A stretch of 34,365 bases of DNA from Sedimenticola sp. (GTDB taxonomy: Bacteria > Pseudomonadota > Gammaproteobacteria > Chromatiales > Chromatiaceae): positions 1 to 34,365 of the forward strand of contig JALWRH010000121.1 of the NCBI GenBank assembly GCA_026994195.1, written 5' to 3'. The stretch's first letter is position 1; every line of letters starts with the position of its first letter. The notes below the pieces were generated by a model that was not told where the DNA came from, did no database searches, and was given only the letters and a program-made list of their open reading frames with translations. Made by a program: the position numbers and the translations under genes. Positions 1-8,362 of this stretch are shown here, piece after piece.

Positions 1-2
1 GG

Positions 3-434
3 GATCTGGTTCGTTTTCGCGGGTTGGTGGGGATTGGCTTCGCCGCGTCCTGCATGATGCTTACTGCTTCAGTGTTGTTTTTATTGCCGGAGCAGATCGT
101 GGCCATCTACACCCGGGATGCAGCTGTCAGGGCGTTGGCAGTGCAGCTGCTGTTCATGGCTGCCGTGTTTCAGCTGTCCGATGGAATTCAGATCAGCGCC
201 AATGGTGCTTTGCGCGGCATGAAGGACACGCTTTTTCCCATGGGCGTCACTCTGGGGGTGTACTGGCTCATAGGGCTGCCCTTGTCCTGGTATCTGGGCT
301 TCGAACGTCATATCGGACCCCAGGGGCTGTGGATGGGGCTGGTGGCGGGGCTTACTCTGTCGGCGGTACTGCTGGTATGGCGCTTCCTGGTACTGAGTCC
401 CCGGCCAGCAGTGTCAGTTCCCGCCAGCGATTGA
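3..434 (+). CDS. MATE family efflux transporter, C-terminal part (5' end outside window)
   Basis: The reading frame is open to the left edge, so only about the last 143 residues of an integral membrane transporter are present. Three or four hydrophobic helices are visible, with the pattern [20 protein letters not shown] that is typical of the last third of NorM-like MATE proteins (Na+ or H+ coupled drug and cation export across the inner membrane). It ends at a TGA inside the 3' end of the convergent rnt gene, so the two coding regions share 83 bp. Substrate cannot be told from this fragment. The family call is from recognised sequence pattern only. Confidence 0.85.
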   Translation, partial: DLVRFRGLVGIGFAASCMMLTASVLFLLPEQIVAIYTRDAAVRALAVQLLFMAAVFQLSDGIQISANGALRGMKDTLFPMGVTLGVYWLIGLPLSWYLGFERHIGPQGLWMGLVAGLTLSAVLLVWRFLVLSPRPAVSVPASD

Positions 435-1023
435 CAATGATGCAGAACAGCTCTGCTGTTTTTTGCGTATCGTAAAGCGCGGAATGGGCTTCAGCGCTGT
501 CCCACTCCATACCAGCAGCGGCGGCGGCCTTGGCCAGCACGGTTTCGCCATAGGCCAGTCCCGCAAGGCTGACCGTATCGAAGGTGCTGAAAGGATGAAA
601 AGGATTCCGTTTGATGCCGGTCCTTTCAACAGCAGCGTTGATAAAACCCAGATCGAAAAAGGCATTGTGCCCTACGAGAACTGCGCGCTTGCAGTTGTGT
701 GCTTTGACAGCCTGTCGGACGGGTTTGAAAATGGTTTCCAGGGCTTCTTTCTCGGTTTTGGCAAAACGGAAGGGATGATCGGGATCTATGCCTGTAAAGG
801 CCAGGGCTTTGGGATCCAGGTTGGCGCCAGGAAAAGGCTTCACATGAACGCTCTCTGTTGCCCCAGGAATGAGCCGCCCTTCGTCATCCATGTCGATAAC
901 CACGGCGGCAATTTCCAGCAGGGCATCAGTGCGGGCGTTGAAACCGCCGGTTTCAACATCCACCACGACGGGCAGAAAACCACGAAAACGCCGGTCTATG
1001 GTAAAAAGGTTCTCTGTGTTCAT
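352..1023 (-). CDS. rnt: Ribonuclease T (DEDDh 3'-5' exoribonuclease)
   Basis: A 223-aa protein, close to the usual RNase T length of about 215. RNase T trims the 3' ends of tRNA and other stable RNAs and turns over the tRNA CCA end in the cytoplasm. The DEDDh active-site set is complete: D22 and E24 in DVETGGF, D124 in GHNAFFD, and H180 and D185 in AHSALYDT. The stretch [13 protein letters not shown] is also characteristic. I chose the ATG at 1023 because homology begins there. An in-frame ATG 18 nt upstream (1041) is possible, and neither has a strong Shine-Dalgarno. The frame stays open far upstream over mlaA, which is a chance antisense extension. The 3' end overlaps the convergent MATE gene; mlaA is divergent. 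Confidence 0.94.
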   Translation of the reverse strand: MNTENLFTIDRRFRGFLPVVVDVETGGFNARTDALLEIAAVVIDMDDEGRLIPGATESVHVKPFPGANLDPKALAFTGIDPDHPFRFAKTEKEALETIFKPVRQAVKAHNCKRAVLVGHNAFFDLGFINAAVERTGIKRNPFHPFSTFDTVSLAGLAYGETVLAKAAAAAGMEWDSAEAHSALYDTQKTAELFCIIVNRWRELTLLAGDSVPGSAIPAVPPTE

Positions 1024-1155
1024 GGGGAAAGGATATAGCATGCATCCGGGAATGGAAATCAGCGTATGACGGTTGATCGTCATCTGTATTGCTACCGGGT
1101 GAATATTGATACACTGTACAGCCCGTGCAGGAAAAATTTTATGGAGGCAGAACGA

Positions 1156-1875
1156 ATGATAACGATTGGAAACGGGTTGATGAGGCTTGTTCTTCTGGCA
1201 TCGTCGTTGTTCCTGTCTGCCTGCGCCACTACCCAGGGGCCGGATCCCTGGGAGCCTTTCAACCGGAGCATGTACAACTTCAATGAGAAATTGGATGAGT
1301 ACGTGGCCAGGCCTTTGGCCAAGGGGTATCGTGCTATCACTCCTGATCCCGTGGATAGAGGCATTACGCGATTTTTTGCCAATCTGGATGATGTTCAGGT
1401 GGCGCTGAACAATCTGCTTCAAGGCAAACCCGGACAGGCGGTTTCCGATGTTAGCCGGGTGCTTGTCAATTCCACCATTGGTCTGCTGGGTTTTCTCGAT
1501 CCTGCCAGTGATTTGGGATTGGAGAAACACGAGGAAGATTTTGGCCAGACCTTGGGAAAATGGGGATTTGCCAGTGGACCTTACCTGGTGCTGCCGGTTA
1601 TTGGTCCCAGCAATATTCGTGACACGGTGGGTTTTGCAGGAGATTGGGTGGTCAACCCCATCTACCGGCGCGTCGACAGCGCCACTGTGAGTTGGAGCCT
1701 GTATGGTATTCGCTACGTAGACCGCAGAGCGGATCTTCTGGGCGCCAGCCGGGTTCTGGAGTCTGCTGCCATGGATCCCTACAGTTTTGTCAGAGACTCC
1801 TATCTGCAACGTCGTCACCACCTGATATCCGATGGAAAGTCTGAGGATGAATCCGACGATTTCTTTATAGAGTAA
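1156..1875 (+). CDS. mlaA: MlaA/VacJ family outer-membrane lipoprotein
   Basis: MlaA sits in the outer membrane and removes mislocalised phospholipids from the outer leaflet, handing them to the Mla retrograde pathway. The 239-aa product begins with a lipoprotein signal peptide ending in the lipobox LSAC (Cys23). The body has the MlaA signature [16 protein letters not shown], then repeated amphipathic segments and [20 protein letters not shown] placed the start at 1156, not at the upstream in-frame codon at 1066, because GGAGG lies 8 nt upstream and the signal peptide starts there. The 132-bp gap to divergent rnt holds a 6-bp inverted repeat (1066-1083) and a weak promoter-like pair (TTGCTA at 1089, TACACT at 1110, spacer only 15). 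The rest of the Mla system is not in this window. Confidence 0.93.
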   Translation: MITIGNGLMRLVLLASSLFLSACATTQGPDPWEPFNRSMYNFNEKLDEYVARPLAKGYRAITPDPVDRGITRFFANLDDVQVALNNLLQGKPGQAVSDVSRVLVNSTIGLLGFLDPASDLGLEKHEEDFGQTLGKWGFASGPYLVLPVIGPSNIRDTVGFAGDWVVNPIYRRVDSATVSWSLYGIRYVDRRADLLGASRVLESAAMDPYSFVRDSYLQRRHHLISDGKSEDESDDFFIE

Positions 1876-1892
1876 CCCTATGGCCAATAGGG
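1876..1892. repeat. Short hairpin directly after mlaA
   Basis: Perfect 6-bp stem CCCTAT/ATAGGG with a 5-nt loop, starting on the base after the mlaA stop. It is followed by A residues and has no T tract, so it is not a classical intrinsic terminator. It may simply stabilise the mRNA 3' end. Confidence 0.35.
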
Positions 1893-1911
1893 AAAAAATT
1901 GTGAAATTCGA

Positions 1912-1940
1912 TTGACTATATAAGCAAAAAAGCAAATACT
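1912..1940 (+). promoter_or_regulatory. Sigma70-like promoter for the sulfur globule protein gene
   Basis: TTGACT (1912-1917) and AATACT (1935-1940) are separated by 17 bp in an A-rich region. The predicted start near 1947 would leave an untranslated leader of about 110 nt before the ATG at 2059. Together with the terminator at 2431 this suggests a monocistronic, potentially strongly expressed unit. Confidence 0.5.
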
Positions 1941-2058
1941 AAAACTTAAGAAAGCCGAGTCGTAAATAGAGTAGCTTTCTCGATGGGAATTAACCCGCGA
2001 GGTTTAGAGTCTGTCGGGTGTTTCCCGAATCATGTTTCATCGAATAGGAGAGATATCC

Positions 2059-2406
2059 ATGAAAAAGATGATCAAAGTTGCTGCAGTAGCGGCTCTGGTT
2101 GCTGCTTCTGCTTCTGCATCCGCCTGGTGGGGCGGTCCGTGGGGTGATCGCGGCTGGCACAACAACGCCTGGGATGATGCCTGGGATGGCTGGGGCGATG
2201 GCTCCGGCGATTTCAGCTTCGGTTTCAGCGGCAATGCCCGGGGTTCCGGCTATGGCCGTGGATATGGCTACAATCGTTACTACGATTATTATGGCCCTTA
2301 CGGTTATCCTCCCTATGGTTATGCGCCTTATGGCTATGCGCCTTATGCGCCTCCCGCTCCTCCGGCGCCCGCGCAGCCTCAGGCGCCCGCGCAACCTGCC
2401 AAGTAA
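2059..2406 (+). CDS. Sulfur globule protein-like secreted Gly/Tyr/Pro-rich protein
   Basis: A 115-aa precursor with a clean Sec signal peptide ([22 protein letters not shown], probable cut after residue 22). The mature part is low complexity: a W/G/D-rich start ([14 protein letters not shown]), a Gly/Tyr-rich middle with [17 protein letters not shown], tandem [14 protein letters not shown] units, and a Pro/Ala/Gln tail. This composition and size match the sulfur globule proteins (Sgp, known from Allochromatium vinosum) that coat sulfur deposits in the periplasmic space. AGGAGAG sits 6 nt before the ATG. The gene has its own promoter and terminator and lies about 1.5 kb from the sulfite dehydrogenase operon, which supports a sulfur role. 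Low-complexity proteins are hard to assign, so a generic glycine-rich envelope protein is the alternative. Confidence 0.72.
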   Translation: MKKMIKVAAVAALVAASASASAWWGGPWGDRGWHNNAWDDAWDGWGDGSGDFSFGFSGNARGSGYGRGYGYNRYYDYYGPYGYPPYGYAPYGYAPYAPPAPPAPAQPQAPAQPAK

Positions 2407-2430
2407 GTCACCGATTTACTTGAGAAAGAA

Positions 2431-2463
2431 AAGCCGTAACCCTCCATGGGTTGCGGCTTTTGT
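2431..2463 (+). terminator. Rho-independent terminator after the sulfur globule protein gene
   Basis: A 12-bp stem AAGCCGTAACCC (2431-2442) / GGGTTGCGGCTT (2448-2459), with one G-T pair and a 5-nt loop, continues into TTTTG. A run of A residues before the stem pairs with the T run. It begins 24 nt after the stop codon. Confidence 0.8.
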
Positions 2464-2466
2464 ATT

Positions 2467-2780
2467 CATGAATGAATGGCGCTTGCAACTGCTCCTGCAT
2501 TCAGCCTCCTTTCACACAAATGCATATGGATTATGGTATTTGCAGGGTTCCGAAAGAACTCCATTGCTTTGGTGTGGTATGTCCTATACTCAAAGACACC
2601 TATTATGAATTGCTGCGTGTTGCGAATAATCAATGCAAGATGCTGTTTTCACGTGTAAACATATACATATAAGAAAACAAGAAATCGCCTGACGTAGGTT
2701 CCTCTCGAACAAGCAGCATTTATCCGGGGCGGAGCAAGGCAAGAGATCGAATCTTTTAACCTTGTAATCGGAAGAGTGCG
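2467..2780 (+). promoter_or_regulatory. Non-coding leader region of the Crp/Fnr gene with candidate regulatory sites
   Basis: There is no convincing gene in this 314-nt stretch; small ORFs here lack a ribosome site and recognisable content. It holds a possible -10 TATACT (2585-2590) with a poor -35 (TTGCTT at 2564, 15-bp spacer), and an FNR-like imperfect dyad TTGCG-AATA-ATCAA (2620-2633) in which the right half is perfect and the left half matches 3 of 5. An AT-rich stretch at 2658-2673 could hold another start site. None is decisive. Confidence 0.3.
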
Positions 2781-3473
2781 ATGGACGCCTATACCATAGC
2801 CAACGTGCTGAATCGAATGCCTGTTTTCCAGGGATTGGATCCAGATATGTTGTACAGGCTTTCCATGGGCGCCAAGGAAATCGTGGTGGATAAGGGAGAG
2901 CGTGTTTTTCAAAAGGGAGACCGCGCCCATGGTTTCTACTTTGTCATTGAAGGGAAATTCAAACTGGCGTTCATTTCCTCCCGGGGAACAGAAAAGGTCG
3001 TGGAAATCGTTCACAAGAACCAGAGCTTTGGTGAAGCGGTCATCCTGGCCGACAGCCTCTGGCCATATTATTCCCAGGCACTTCAGGACAGCCGCCTGCT
3101 GTATGTTTCTTCATCAGCGTTTCTTGAGGTAGTGAGCGCGGAACGCACTGCCGCCGATCTGCTCCTGCGCAACATGGCTCGCCGCCTGTCACAGCTGTTT
3201 TCTGATATGGAAGCCTTTTGTCTGATGACTTCCAAGGAGCGGGTAGTGGGGTATTTGTTGCGCGAGATCGAGCAAAAACGTCAGCATGGCAATGCAGACA
3301 TGGTGGTGGAGCTGCCGGATACCAAAGCAAATACGGCCTCTCTTCTCAATTTGACACCGGAGACTTTTTCCCGGGTCATACATACCCTGGAACGGGAAGA
3401 AATCATCTCTGTCTCGCGGCGTAATGTGGTTGTACTGGATCTGCCGCGATTGCAGCAGGGCGGAGGGTGTTGA
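2781..3473 (+). CDS. Crp/Fnr family transcriptional regulator (DNR/NnrR-like)
   Basis: A 230-aa cytoplasmic DNA-binding regulator. Residues about 14-120 form the cyclic-nucleotide-binding-like beta barrel (KGERVFQKGDRAHGFYFVIEGKFKLAF), followed by a long dimerisation helix (residues about 123-145) and a winged helix at about 165-220 with the recognition region TPETFSRVIHTLEREEI. The N-terminal Cys cluster of true FNR is absent: the only cysteines are in FCLM and at the last residue, so it should not carry an oxygen-sensing Fe-S cluster of the FNR type. GGAAGAG lies 4 nt before the ATG. It stands 142 nt upstream of soeA in the same direction, so it is a natural candidate regulator of the sulfite dehydrogenase operon or the nearby sgp gene. 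That link is inference. Confidence 0.88.
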   Translation: MDAYTIANVLNRMPVFQGLDPDMLYRLSMGAKEIVVDKGERVFQKGDRAHGFYFVIEGKFKLAFISSRGTEKVVEIVHKNQSFGEAVILADSLWPYYSQALQDSRLLYVSSSAFLEVVSAERTAADLLLRNMARRLSQLFSDMEAFCLMTSKERVVGYLLREIEQKRQHGNADMVVELPDTKANTASLLNLTPETFSRVIHTLEREEIISVSRRNVVVLDLPRLQQGGGC

Positions 3474-3547
3474 GCGCCTGATCCGCATTGTTCCCAAATC
3501 CAGCAGGCCTGGTCCGAATACCCTCAGCGTCTCAGGGAAGTGTGAAG

Positions 3548-3576
3548 TGTACATTAGATCCCACTAATATTATACT
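3548..3576 (+). promoter_or_regulatory. Sigma70-like promoter of soeABC
   Basis: TGTACA (3548-3553) and TATACT (3571-3576) are separated by exactly 17 bp. Transcription would begin near 3583, downstream of the earliest in-frame TTG (3577), which supports the ATG at 3616 as the soeA start. Confidence 0.5.
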
Positions 3577-3615
3577 TTGCTGATTGTTGCCCATTTACTG
3601 CTGCGGACTCGAATC

Positions 3616-6528
3616 ATGCTGGATCCCCTTGAATACAACGATCAGGACCTGGGAGGGGTGGAGGTCAAGAACACCACCTGCTACATGTGCGCCTGCCGTT
3701 GCGGCATCCGTGTCACCCTGCGTGATGGCGAGGTCCGCCATATCGAGGGCAATCCTGAGCATCCCCTGAACAAGGGGGTGATCTGCGCCAAGGGCGCCTC
3801 GGGCATCATGAAGCAGTATTCACCTGCCCGCCTGACCAAGCCCCTATTGCGTCGTGCCGATGCCGAGCGGGGTGAGTCGAAATTCGAGGAGATCTCCTGG
3901 GAAAAGGCCTTCGACATCATGGAAGAGCGTCTGGGACGGATTCGCAAGGAAGATCCGCGCAAGTTCGCCCTGTTCACCGGCCGCGACCAGATGCAGGCCC
4001 TGACAGGCATGTTCGCCAAGCAGTTTGGCACCCCCAACTATGCCGCTCACGGCGGTTTCTGTTCCGTGAACATGGCAGCGGGCCTGATCTACACCATTGG
4101 CGGCTCGTTCTGGGAATTTGGCGGACCGGATCTGGAGCGGGCCAAGCTGTTCGTGATGATCGGCACTGCTGAAGATCATCATTCCAATCCCATGAAGGTG
4201 GAACTGTCCAGGTTCAAGCGCCGGGGCGGACGTTTCATTTCCATCAACCCTATCCGCACAGGTTACTCCGCCATTGCCGATGAATGGGTGCCCATCAAGC
4301 CAGGCACTGACGGGGCGCTGATCCTGGCCATCATCCGTGAACTCATCCAACAGGGACTGTATGACCGGGAATTCCTGGTGCAGTATTCCAATGCGGCAGA
4401 ACTTGTCATAGACGATCCTTCCCGGGACGACCACGGCCTGTTCAAGCGCGTGGAGATGCACATCGAGGAAGGTTGTTTCGACCCTGAGAACAAGCTCTGG
4501 TGGGACAGGGATCTGGACGTGGCCATGGGCACCCACACGCCGGGTTGCGATCCTTATCTGCTGGGTGAGTTCGAGCTGGAGGACGGCACCCCAGTCAAGC
4601 CGGCCTTTCAGCTTCTCAAGGACCGGGTGGAAGACTATACCCCGGAATGGGCGGAAGGCATCACGGGCATTCCTGCCGAAACCATTCGCCGCCTGGCCCA
4701 TGAAATGGGCGTCACCGCCAGGGACCAGAAAATCGAGCTGCCTATTCAATGGACGGATTGCTGGGGCAACGATCACGATACGGTCAAAGGCAACCCCGTG
4801 GCTTTTCATTCCATGCGTGGCCTGGCGGCCCATTCCAACGGTTTTCACAGCATCCGCGCTTTGGGCATACTCATGACCTTGCTGGGCACCATCGACCGCC
4901 CCGGCGGTTTCCGCCACAAGGCGCCTTTCCCGCGCCCCATCCCGCCTTGCCCCAAGCCCCCCAAAGGGCCGGAAGATGTGCAGCCGGAAACGCCTCTGAA
5001 TGGCATGCCCCTGGGCTGGCCTGCTGATCCCAATGACCTGTTCGTGGATGAGGAGGGTGAAGCAGTACGTCTGGACAAGGCCTTTTCTTGGGAATATCCG
5101 TTGTCGGTACACGGCCTGATGCATAACGCCATCACCAACGCCTGGCGTGGCGATCCGTACAAGATCGACACCCTGCTGCTGTTCATGGCCAACATGGCCT
5201 GGAACTCATCCATGAACACCAGCAAGGTGCGCGAGATGCTGGTGGATAGGGATGAAAACGGCGACTACAAGATTCCCTTCATCATAGTTGCTGACGCCTT
5301 CCAGTCAGAAACCGTGGCATTCGCTGACCTGGTGCTTCCGGATACCACCTATCTGGAACGTCACGACGCCATGTCCATGCTGGACCGGCCTATCTCCGAA
5401 TACGACGGCCCTGTGGATTCCGTGCGTATTCCCGTGGTGCCGCCCCGGGGCGAATGCAAGCCCTTCCAGGATGTGCTCATTGAAATGGGCAGCCGTCTGA
5501 AGCTGCCGGCCTTCGTGGACGAGGAAGGCAAGCGCAAGTTCCGCGATTACCCGGATTTCGTGGTCAATTTTGAAACCTCGCCGGGCTCCGGCATTGGTTT
5601 CCTTGCCGGCTGGCGGGGTAAGGGTGGTGAGAAATTCCTCAAAGGGGAGCCCAACCCGCGCCAGTGGGAAATGTACGCCAAGAACAACTGCGTGTTCCAC
5701 TACAAGCTGCCCCGTTCGTACCAGTACATGCGCAACTGGAACAAGGGCTACCTGGAGTGGGCGCGGGCCCACGCCATGACCCGTTATGCCGAGCCCATCA
5801 CCGTGCATCTGTATTCGGAGGTGCTGCAGAAATTCCGTCTGGCGGCTCAGGGCAAACGCCCCGGCAAACAGCCCCCGGAGCGCTTGCGCAAGCGGGTGGA
5901 AACCTACTTCGATCCTTTGCCTTTCTATCATGAGACCCTGGAATCCCGGCTCATCGATACCCAGACCTATCCCTTGAATGCCCTGACCCAGCGGCCTATG
6001 GCCATGTATCACTCCTGGGACAGTCAGAACGCCTGGTTACGGCAAATTCATACGCACAACTACCTGTTCGTGAATCCGCACTTGGGCAAGGTCAACGGTT
6101 TCCATGACGGGGACTGGGTGTGGATCGAGTCGCCCCATGGCAAAGTGCGCTGCATGGCGCGTTTCTCCAATGCGGTGGAGCCGGGTACAGTCTGGACCTG
6201 GAATGCCATTGGCAAGGCAGCCGGCGCCTGGGGGCTGACACCCAAAGCCAATGAGTCCCAGAAAGGCTTTCTGCTCAATCATGTGATTTCCGAAGAGCTG
6301 CCAGAATGCGAAGCCGGGGAGCATATGTCCAACTCCGATCCCGTTACCGGCCAGGCAGCCTGGTTCGATGTGCGCGTAAAGGTGTACAAGGCAGGCCCCG
6401 AGGAGCCGGAGATATCGTCTCCTCAGTTCGTACCCCAGAAACCCGTGCCCGGACAGCAGGTGCGCCGGGGCCGCTGGCAGGCCTATTTTGCCGGCAAGTT
6501 CCGTAAAAAGGCAGGTATCTCAAAATGA
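3616..6528 (+). CDS. soeA: SoeA-type sulfite dehydrogenase, molybdopterin catalytic subunit
   Basis: A 970-aa DMSO reductase/Psr-family molybdoenzyme. The N-terminal 4Fe-4S motif is C22-x2-C25-x3-C29-x27-C57, followed by GVICAKG and the molybdopterin guanine dinucleotide-binding folds (GTAEDHHSNPMKVELSRFKRRGG, then INPIRTGYSAIADEWVPIKPGTDGAL). There is no Tat signal peptide, unlike periplasmic PsrA/PhsA. That fits SoeA, which oxidises sulfite to sulfate on the cytoplasmic face and passes electrons to quinone via SoeB and SoeC. ATG 3616 is preferred over TTG 3577 because the likely promoter overlaps the TTG; the Shine-Dalgarno (GCGGA) is weak. It overlaps soeB by ATGA. A polysulfide or thiosulfate reductase working in the other direction is the main alternative, but the lack of export signal and the sulfur-oxidation context argue for Soe. 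Confidence 0.88.
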   Translation: MLDPLEYNDQDLGGVEVKNTTCYMCACRCGIRVTLRDGEVRHIEGNPEHPLNKGVICAKGASGIMKQYSPARLTKPLLRRADAERGESKFEEISWEKAFDIMEERLGRIRKEDPRKFALFTGRDQMQALTGMFAKQFGTPNYAAHGGFCSVNMAAGLIYTIGGSFWEFGGPDLERAKLFVMIGTAEDHHSNPMKVELSRFKRRGGRFISINPIRTGYSAIADEWVPIKPGTDGALILAIIRELIQQGLYDREFLVQYSNAAELVIDDPSRDDHGLFKRVEMHIEEGCFDPENKLWWDRDLDVAMGTHTPGCDPYLLGEFELEDGTPVKPAFQLLKDRVEDYTPEWAEGITGIPAETIRRLAHEMGVTARDQKIELPIQWTDCWGNDHDTVKGNPVAFHSMRGLAAHSNGFHSIRALGILMTLLGTIDRPGGFRHKAPFPRPIPPCPKPPKGPEDVQPETPLNGMPLGWPADPNDLFVDEEGEAVRLDKAFSWEYPLSVHGLMHNAITNAWRGDPYKIDTLLLFMANMAWNSSMNTSKVREMLVDRDENGDYKIPFIIVADAFQSETVAFADLVLPDTTYLERHDAMSMLDRPISEYDGPVDSVRIPVVPPRGECKPFQDVLIEMGSRLKLPAFVDEEGKRKFRDYPDFVVNFETSPGSGIGFLAGWRGKGGEKFLKGEPNPRQWEMYAKNNCVFHYKLPRSYQYMRNWNKGYLEWARAHAMTRYAEPITVHLYSEVLQKFRLAAQGKRPGKQPPERLRKRVETYFDPLPFYHETLESRLIDTQTYPLNALTQRPMAMYHSWDSQNAWLRQIHTHNYLFVNPHLGKVNGFHDGDWVWIESPHGKVRCMARFSNAVEPGTVWTWNAIGKAAGAWGLTPKANESQKGFLLNHVISEELPECEAGEHMSNSDPVTGQAAWFDVRVKVYKAGPEEPEISSPQFVPQKPVPGQQVRRGRWQAYFAGKFRKKAGISK

Positions 6529-7247
6529 CACAAATGGCCCTGGTGATTGACTTGAACGTGTGCGTAGGCTGCCATGCCTGCGTGACCTCCTGCAAGGAAT
6601 GGAATACCTCCGGCTGGGCCGGTCCTCTGACGGATCACCGCCCCTACGACAAGGACCCCACGGGGACTTTCTTCAACCGGGTGCAGACCTTCGAAGTAGG
6701 GGAGTTTCCCCGCACGGAAACCGTGCATTTCCCCAAGAGCTGCCTGCACTGCGAGGAGCCGCCCTGCGTGCCTGTCTGTCCTACAGGCGCATCCTACAAG
6801 CGGGAGGACAATGGCGTAGTGCTGGTGGACTATGACAAGTGCATCGGCTGTAAATACTGTTCCTGGGCCTGTCCCTACGGTATGCGGGAACTGGATGAAT
6901 ATCAGAAGGTTATGAAGAAATGCACGCTGTGTATCGACCGCATCGCCAATGACACCTTGCCTGAGGCTGAGCGCAAGCCCGCCTGCGTGTTGGCCTGTCC
7001 CACCAGTGCCCGCCTTTTCGGTGACGTGCATGATCCTGACTCGGAAGTCTCCATGGCCATCCGTGAACAAGGGGGGTACCAGCTCATGCCTGAATGGGGT
7101 ACCAAGCCGGCCAACCACTACCTGCCACGGCGCAAGACCCGCATCCAGATCTTCGAGGACGAACTGGAGCGGGCGGACAACCCGTTGAAGAAGGAAGCTC
7201 CGCTTCCCGCAGCGGAAGGCGAAACCCTGGACGACGTTTCCTTCTGA
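6525..7247 (+). CDS. soeB: SoeB-type iron-sulfur electron transfer subunit
   Basis: A 240-aa ferredoxin-like protein of the DmsB/PsrB/SoeB family carrying four 4Fe-4S clusters: CVGCHACVTSC near the N-terminus, CLHCEEPPCVPVCPTG, CIGCKYCSWACPYG, and CTLCIDR paired with CVLACPTSAR. It wires electrons from the molybdenum site of SoeA to the quinone site in SoeC. No signal peptide, so it is cytoplasmic like SoeA. Its start overlaps the soeA stop by 4 nt (ATGA), implying translational coupling. The C-terminal 40 residues, after the last cluster, are charged and variable, as usual for the family. Confidence 0.9.
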   Translation: MTQMALVIDLNVCVGCHACVTSCKEWNTSGWAGPLTDHRPYDKDPTGTFFNRVQTFEVGEFPRTETVHFPKSCLHCEEPPCVPVCPTGASYKREDNGVVLVDYDKCIGCKYCSWACPYGMRELDEYQKVMKKCTLCIDRIANDTLPEAERKPACVLACPTSARLFGDVHDPDSEVSMAIREQGGYQLMPEWGTKPANHYLPRRKTRIQIFEDELERADNPLKKEAPLPAAEGETLDDVSF

Positions 7248-7271
7248 TCAAGCGCTTATTCGGAGAACTGT

Positions 7272-8252
7272 ATGCATCCCGCATTTTCGGTCATATTCCT
7301 CACCACCCTTATCGGTGTTGGCCAGGGACTGTTCCTGGCCCTGGTCACGGGACAGGTTTACTCCCTGGCCAATCTGCTGCAGCCCCAGGACAGTATCCGT
7401 TTTTATGCCATGGGATCGGCACTTAGTCTGATGTTTCTCGTGGCAGGCCTTTTGGCTTCGTTCTTTCATTTGGGCCACCCCGAGCGTGCCTGGCGCTCTG
7501 CTGCCAAGTGGCGAACCTCCTGGCTTTCCCGTGAGATCATTGTGCTGCCACTGCTGATGCTCTTTGTCGCTCTGTATGGCCTGGTGCATTACTTTGGCCT
7601 GACCACGCCCTTGTTTACCATTCAGGGGGTAATCTCGGTTGATGGTAGCCTGATTCTTGGTGTGCTTGGCGCTCTTGCGGCTTTTGCTCTGTATTTCTGT
7701 ACCGCCATGATCTATGCCAGTATCAAGTTTATAGAGGAGTGGCATAGTCCGCTCACCTTGATCAACTTCACCCTGTTTGGTTTGTCTTCAGGGTTTATGC
7801 TGGCGGCAGCCTTTTCTGCCTGGAGTGGTGTGGATCTGGTGGGTTTCTATGGAACCTGGGCGGTGATTTTTACCTTTGCGGCCGGTGTGAGCCGCTGGCT
7901 TTCATTGCGCCGTAATCACAATCTGGTGCATAAAAGCACACTGCAGACAGCTATCGGTATCCGCCACAATCAGATCGAGCAGAAGTCACAGGGATTCATG
8001 GGGGGCTCCTTCAACACCCGCGAGTTTTTTCATGGCGCCTCAGCAGGGACTGTCCGGCTGGTTTATGGATTCTTCCTTCTGGCGGTGTTCGTATTGCCGG
8101 TGTTGCTGCTGGGCGCCTCCTACTGGCTGGCTTCGCCCTACCTGCCTGTAACGGCCTTTGTGGTGCAGTACCTTGGGTTGATGGCTGAGCGTTGGTATTT
8201 CTTTGTCGAAGCTCAGCATCCCCAGAACCTCTACTACCAGTCCATGGCTTGA
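7272..8252 (+). CDS. soeC: SoeC-type membrane anchor (DmsC/NrfD-like quinone-reactive subunit)
   Basis: A 326-aa integral membrane protein with about eight hydrophobic helices. It begins MHPAFSVIFLTTLIGVGQG and contains FHLGHPERAWR, a motif shared by the DmsC branch of anchors, and MIYASIKFIEEWHSPLTLINF. It would hold SoeAB at the inner face of the cytoplasmic membrane and exchange electrons with the quinone pool. GGAG lies 6 nt before the ATG, and the gap to soeB is 24 nt. The order catalytic-FeS-anchor with this anchor size matches the soeABC arrangement known from purple sulfur bacteria. Confidence 0.88.
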   Translation: MHPAFSVIFLTTLIGVGQGLFLALVTGQVYSLANLLQPQDSIRFYAMGSALSLMFLVAGLLASFFHLGHPERAWRSAAKWRTSWLSREIIVLPLLMLFVALYGLVHYFGLTTPLFTIQGVISVDGSLILGVLGALAAFALYFCTAMIYASIKFIEEWHSPLTLINFTLFGLSSGFMLAAAFSAWSGVDLVGFYGTWAVIFTFAAGVSRWLSLRRNHNLVHKSTLQTAIGIRHNQIEQKSQGFMGGSFNTREFFHGASAGTVRLVYGFFLLAVFVLPVLLLGASYWLASPYLPVTAFVVQYLGLMAERWYFFVEAQHPQNLYYQSMA

Positions 8253-8299
8253 TGGTTGCCGGTTCGATTAAGAATCCTTCAACTGTAGAAGCTCAAAAC

Positions 8300-8362
8300 A
8301 AAGTTTCCCGCTTCTTTCATTTTCAATGGCTTGCACTACTGAAAATGATGGTGCTTCCTTGA
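8300..8362. repeat. Degraded partial copy of the intergenic hairpin repeat
   Basis: In this gap between soeC and the SYLF gene, an inverted repeat TCATTTTCA (8317-8325) / TGAAAATGA (8340-8348) is visible. The 15 nt at 8318-8332 match exactly the reverse complement of 32731-32745, inside the large repeat at 32639-32831. The similarity continues on both sides with substitutions and small indels: after GAAAATG, 10 of 14 positions agree. This looks like a diverged fragment of the same repeat family in the opposite orientation. Confidence 0.5.

Noticed and set aside
1024-1935. Long minus-strand open frame continuing upstream of rnt, over mlaA
   Set aside because: It is antisense to a clear MlaA lipoprotein gene with its own ribosome site and signal peptide; the translated text has no family resemblance.
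3577-3615. TTG start for soeA giving 13 extra residues
   Set aside because: It coincides with the predicted -10/start-site region, and the extra residues precede the conserved Cys motif without family support.
3616-8252. Polysulfide or thiosulfate reductase (PsrABC/PhsABC)
   Set aside because: The catalytic subunit lacks a Tat signal, and the anchor looks DmsC/SoeC-like, favouring cytoplasmic sulfite oxidation. Not fully excluded without phylogeny.
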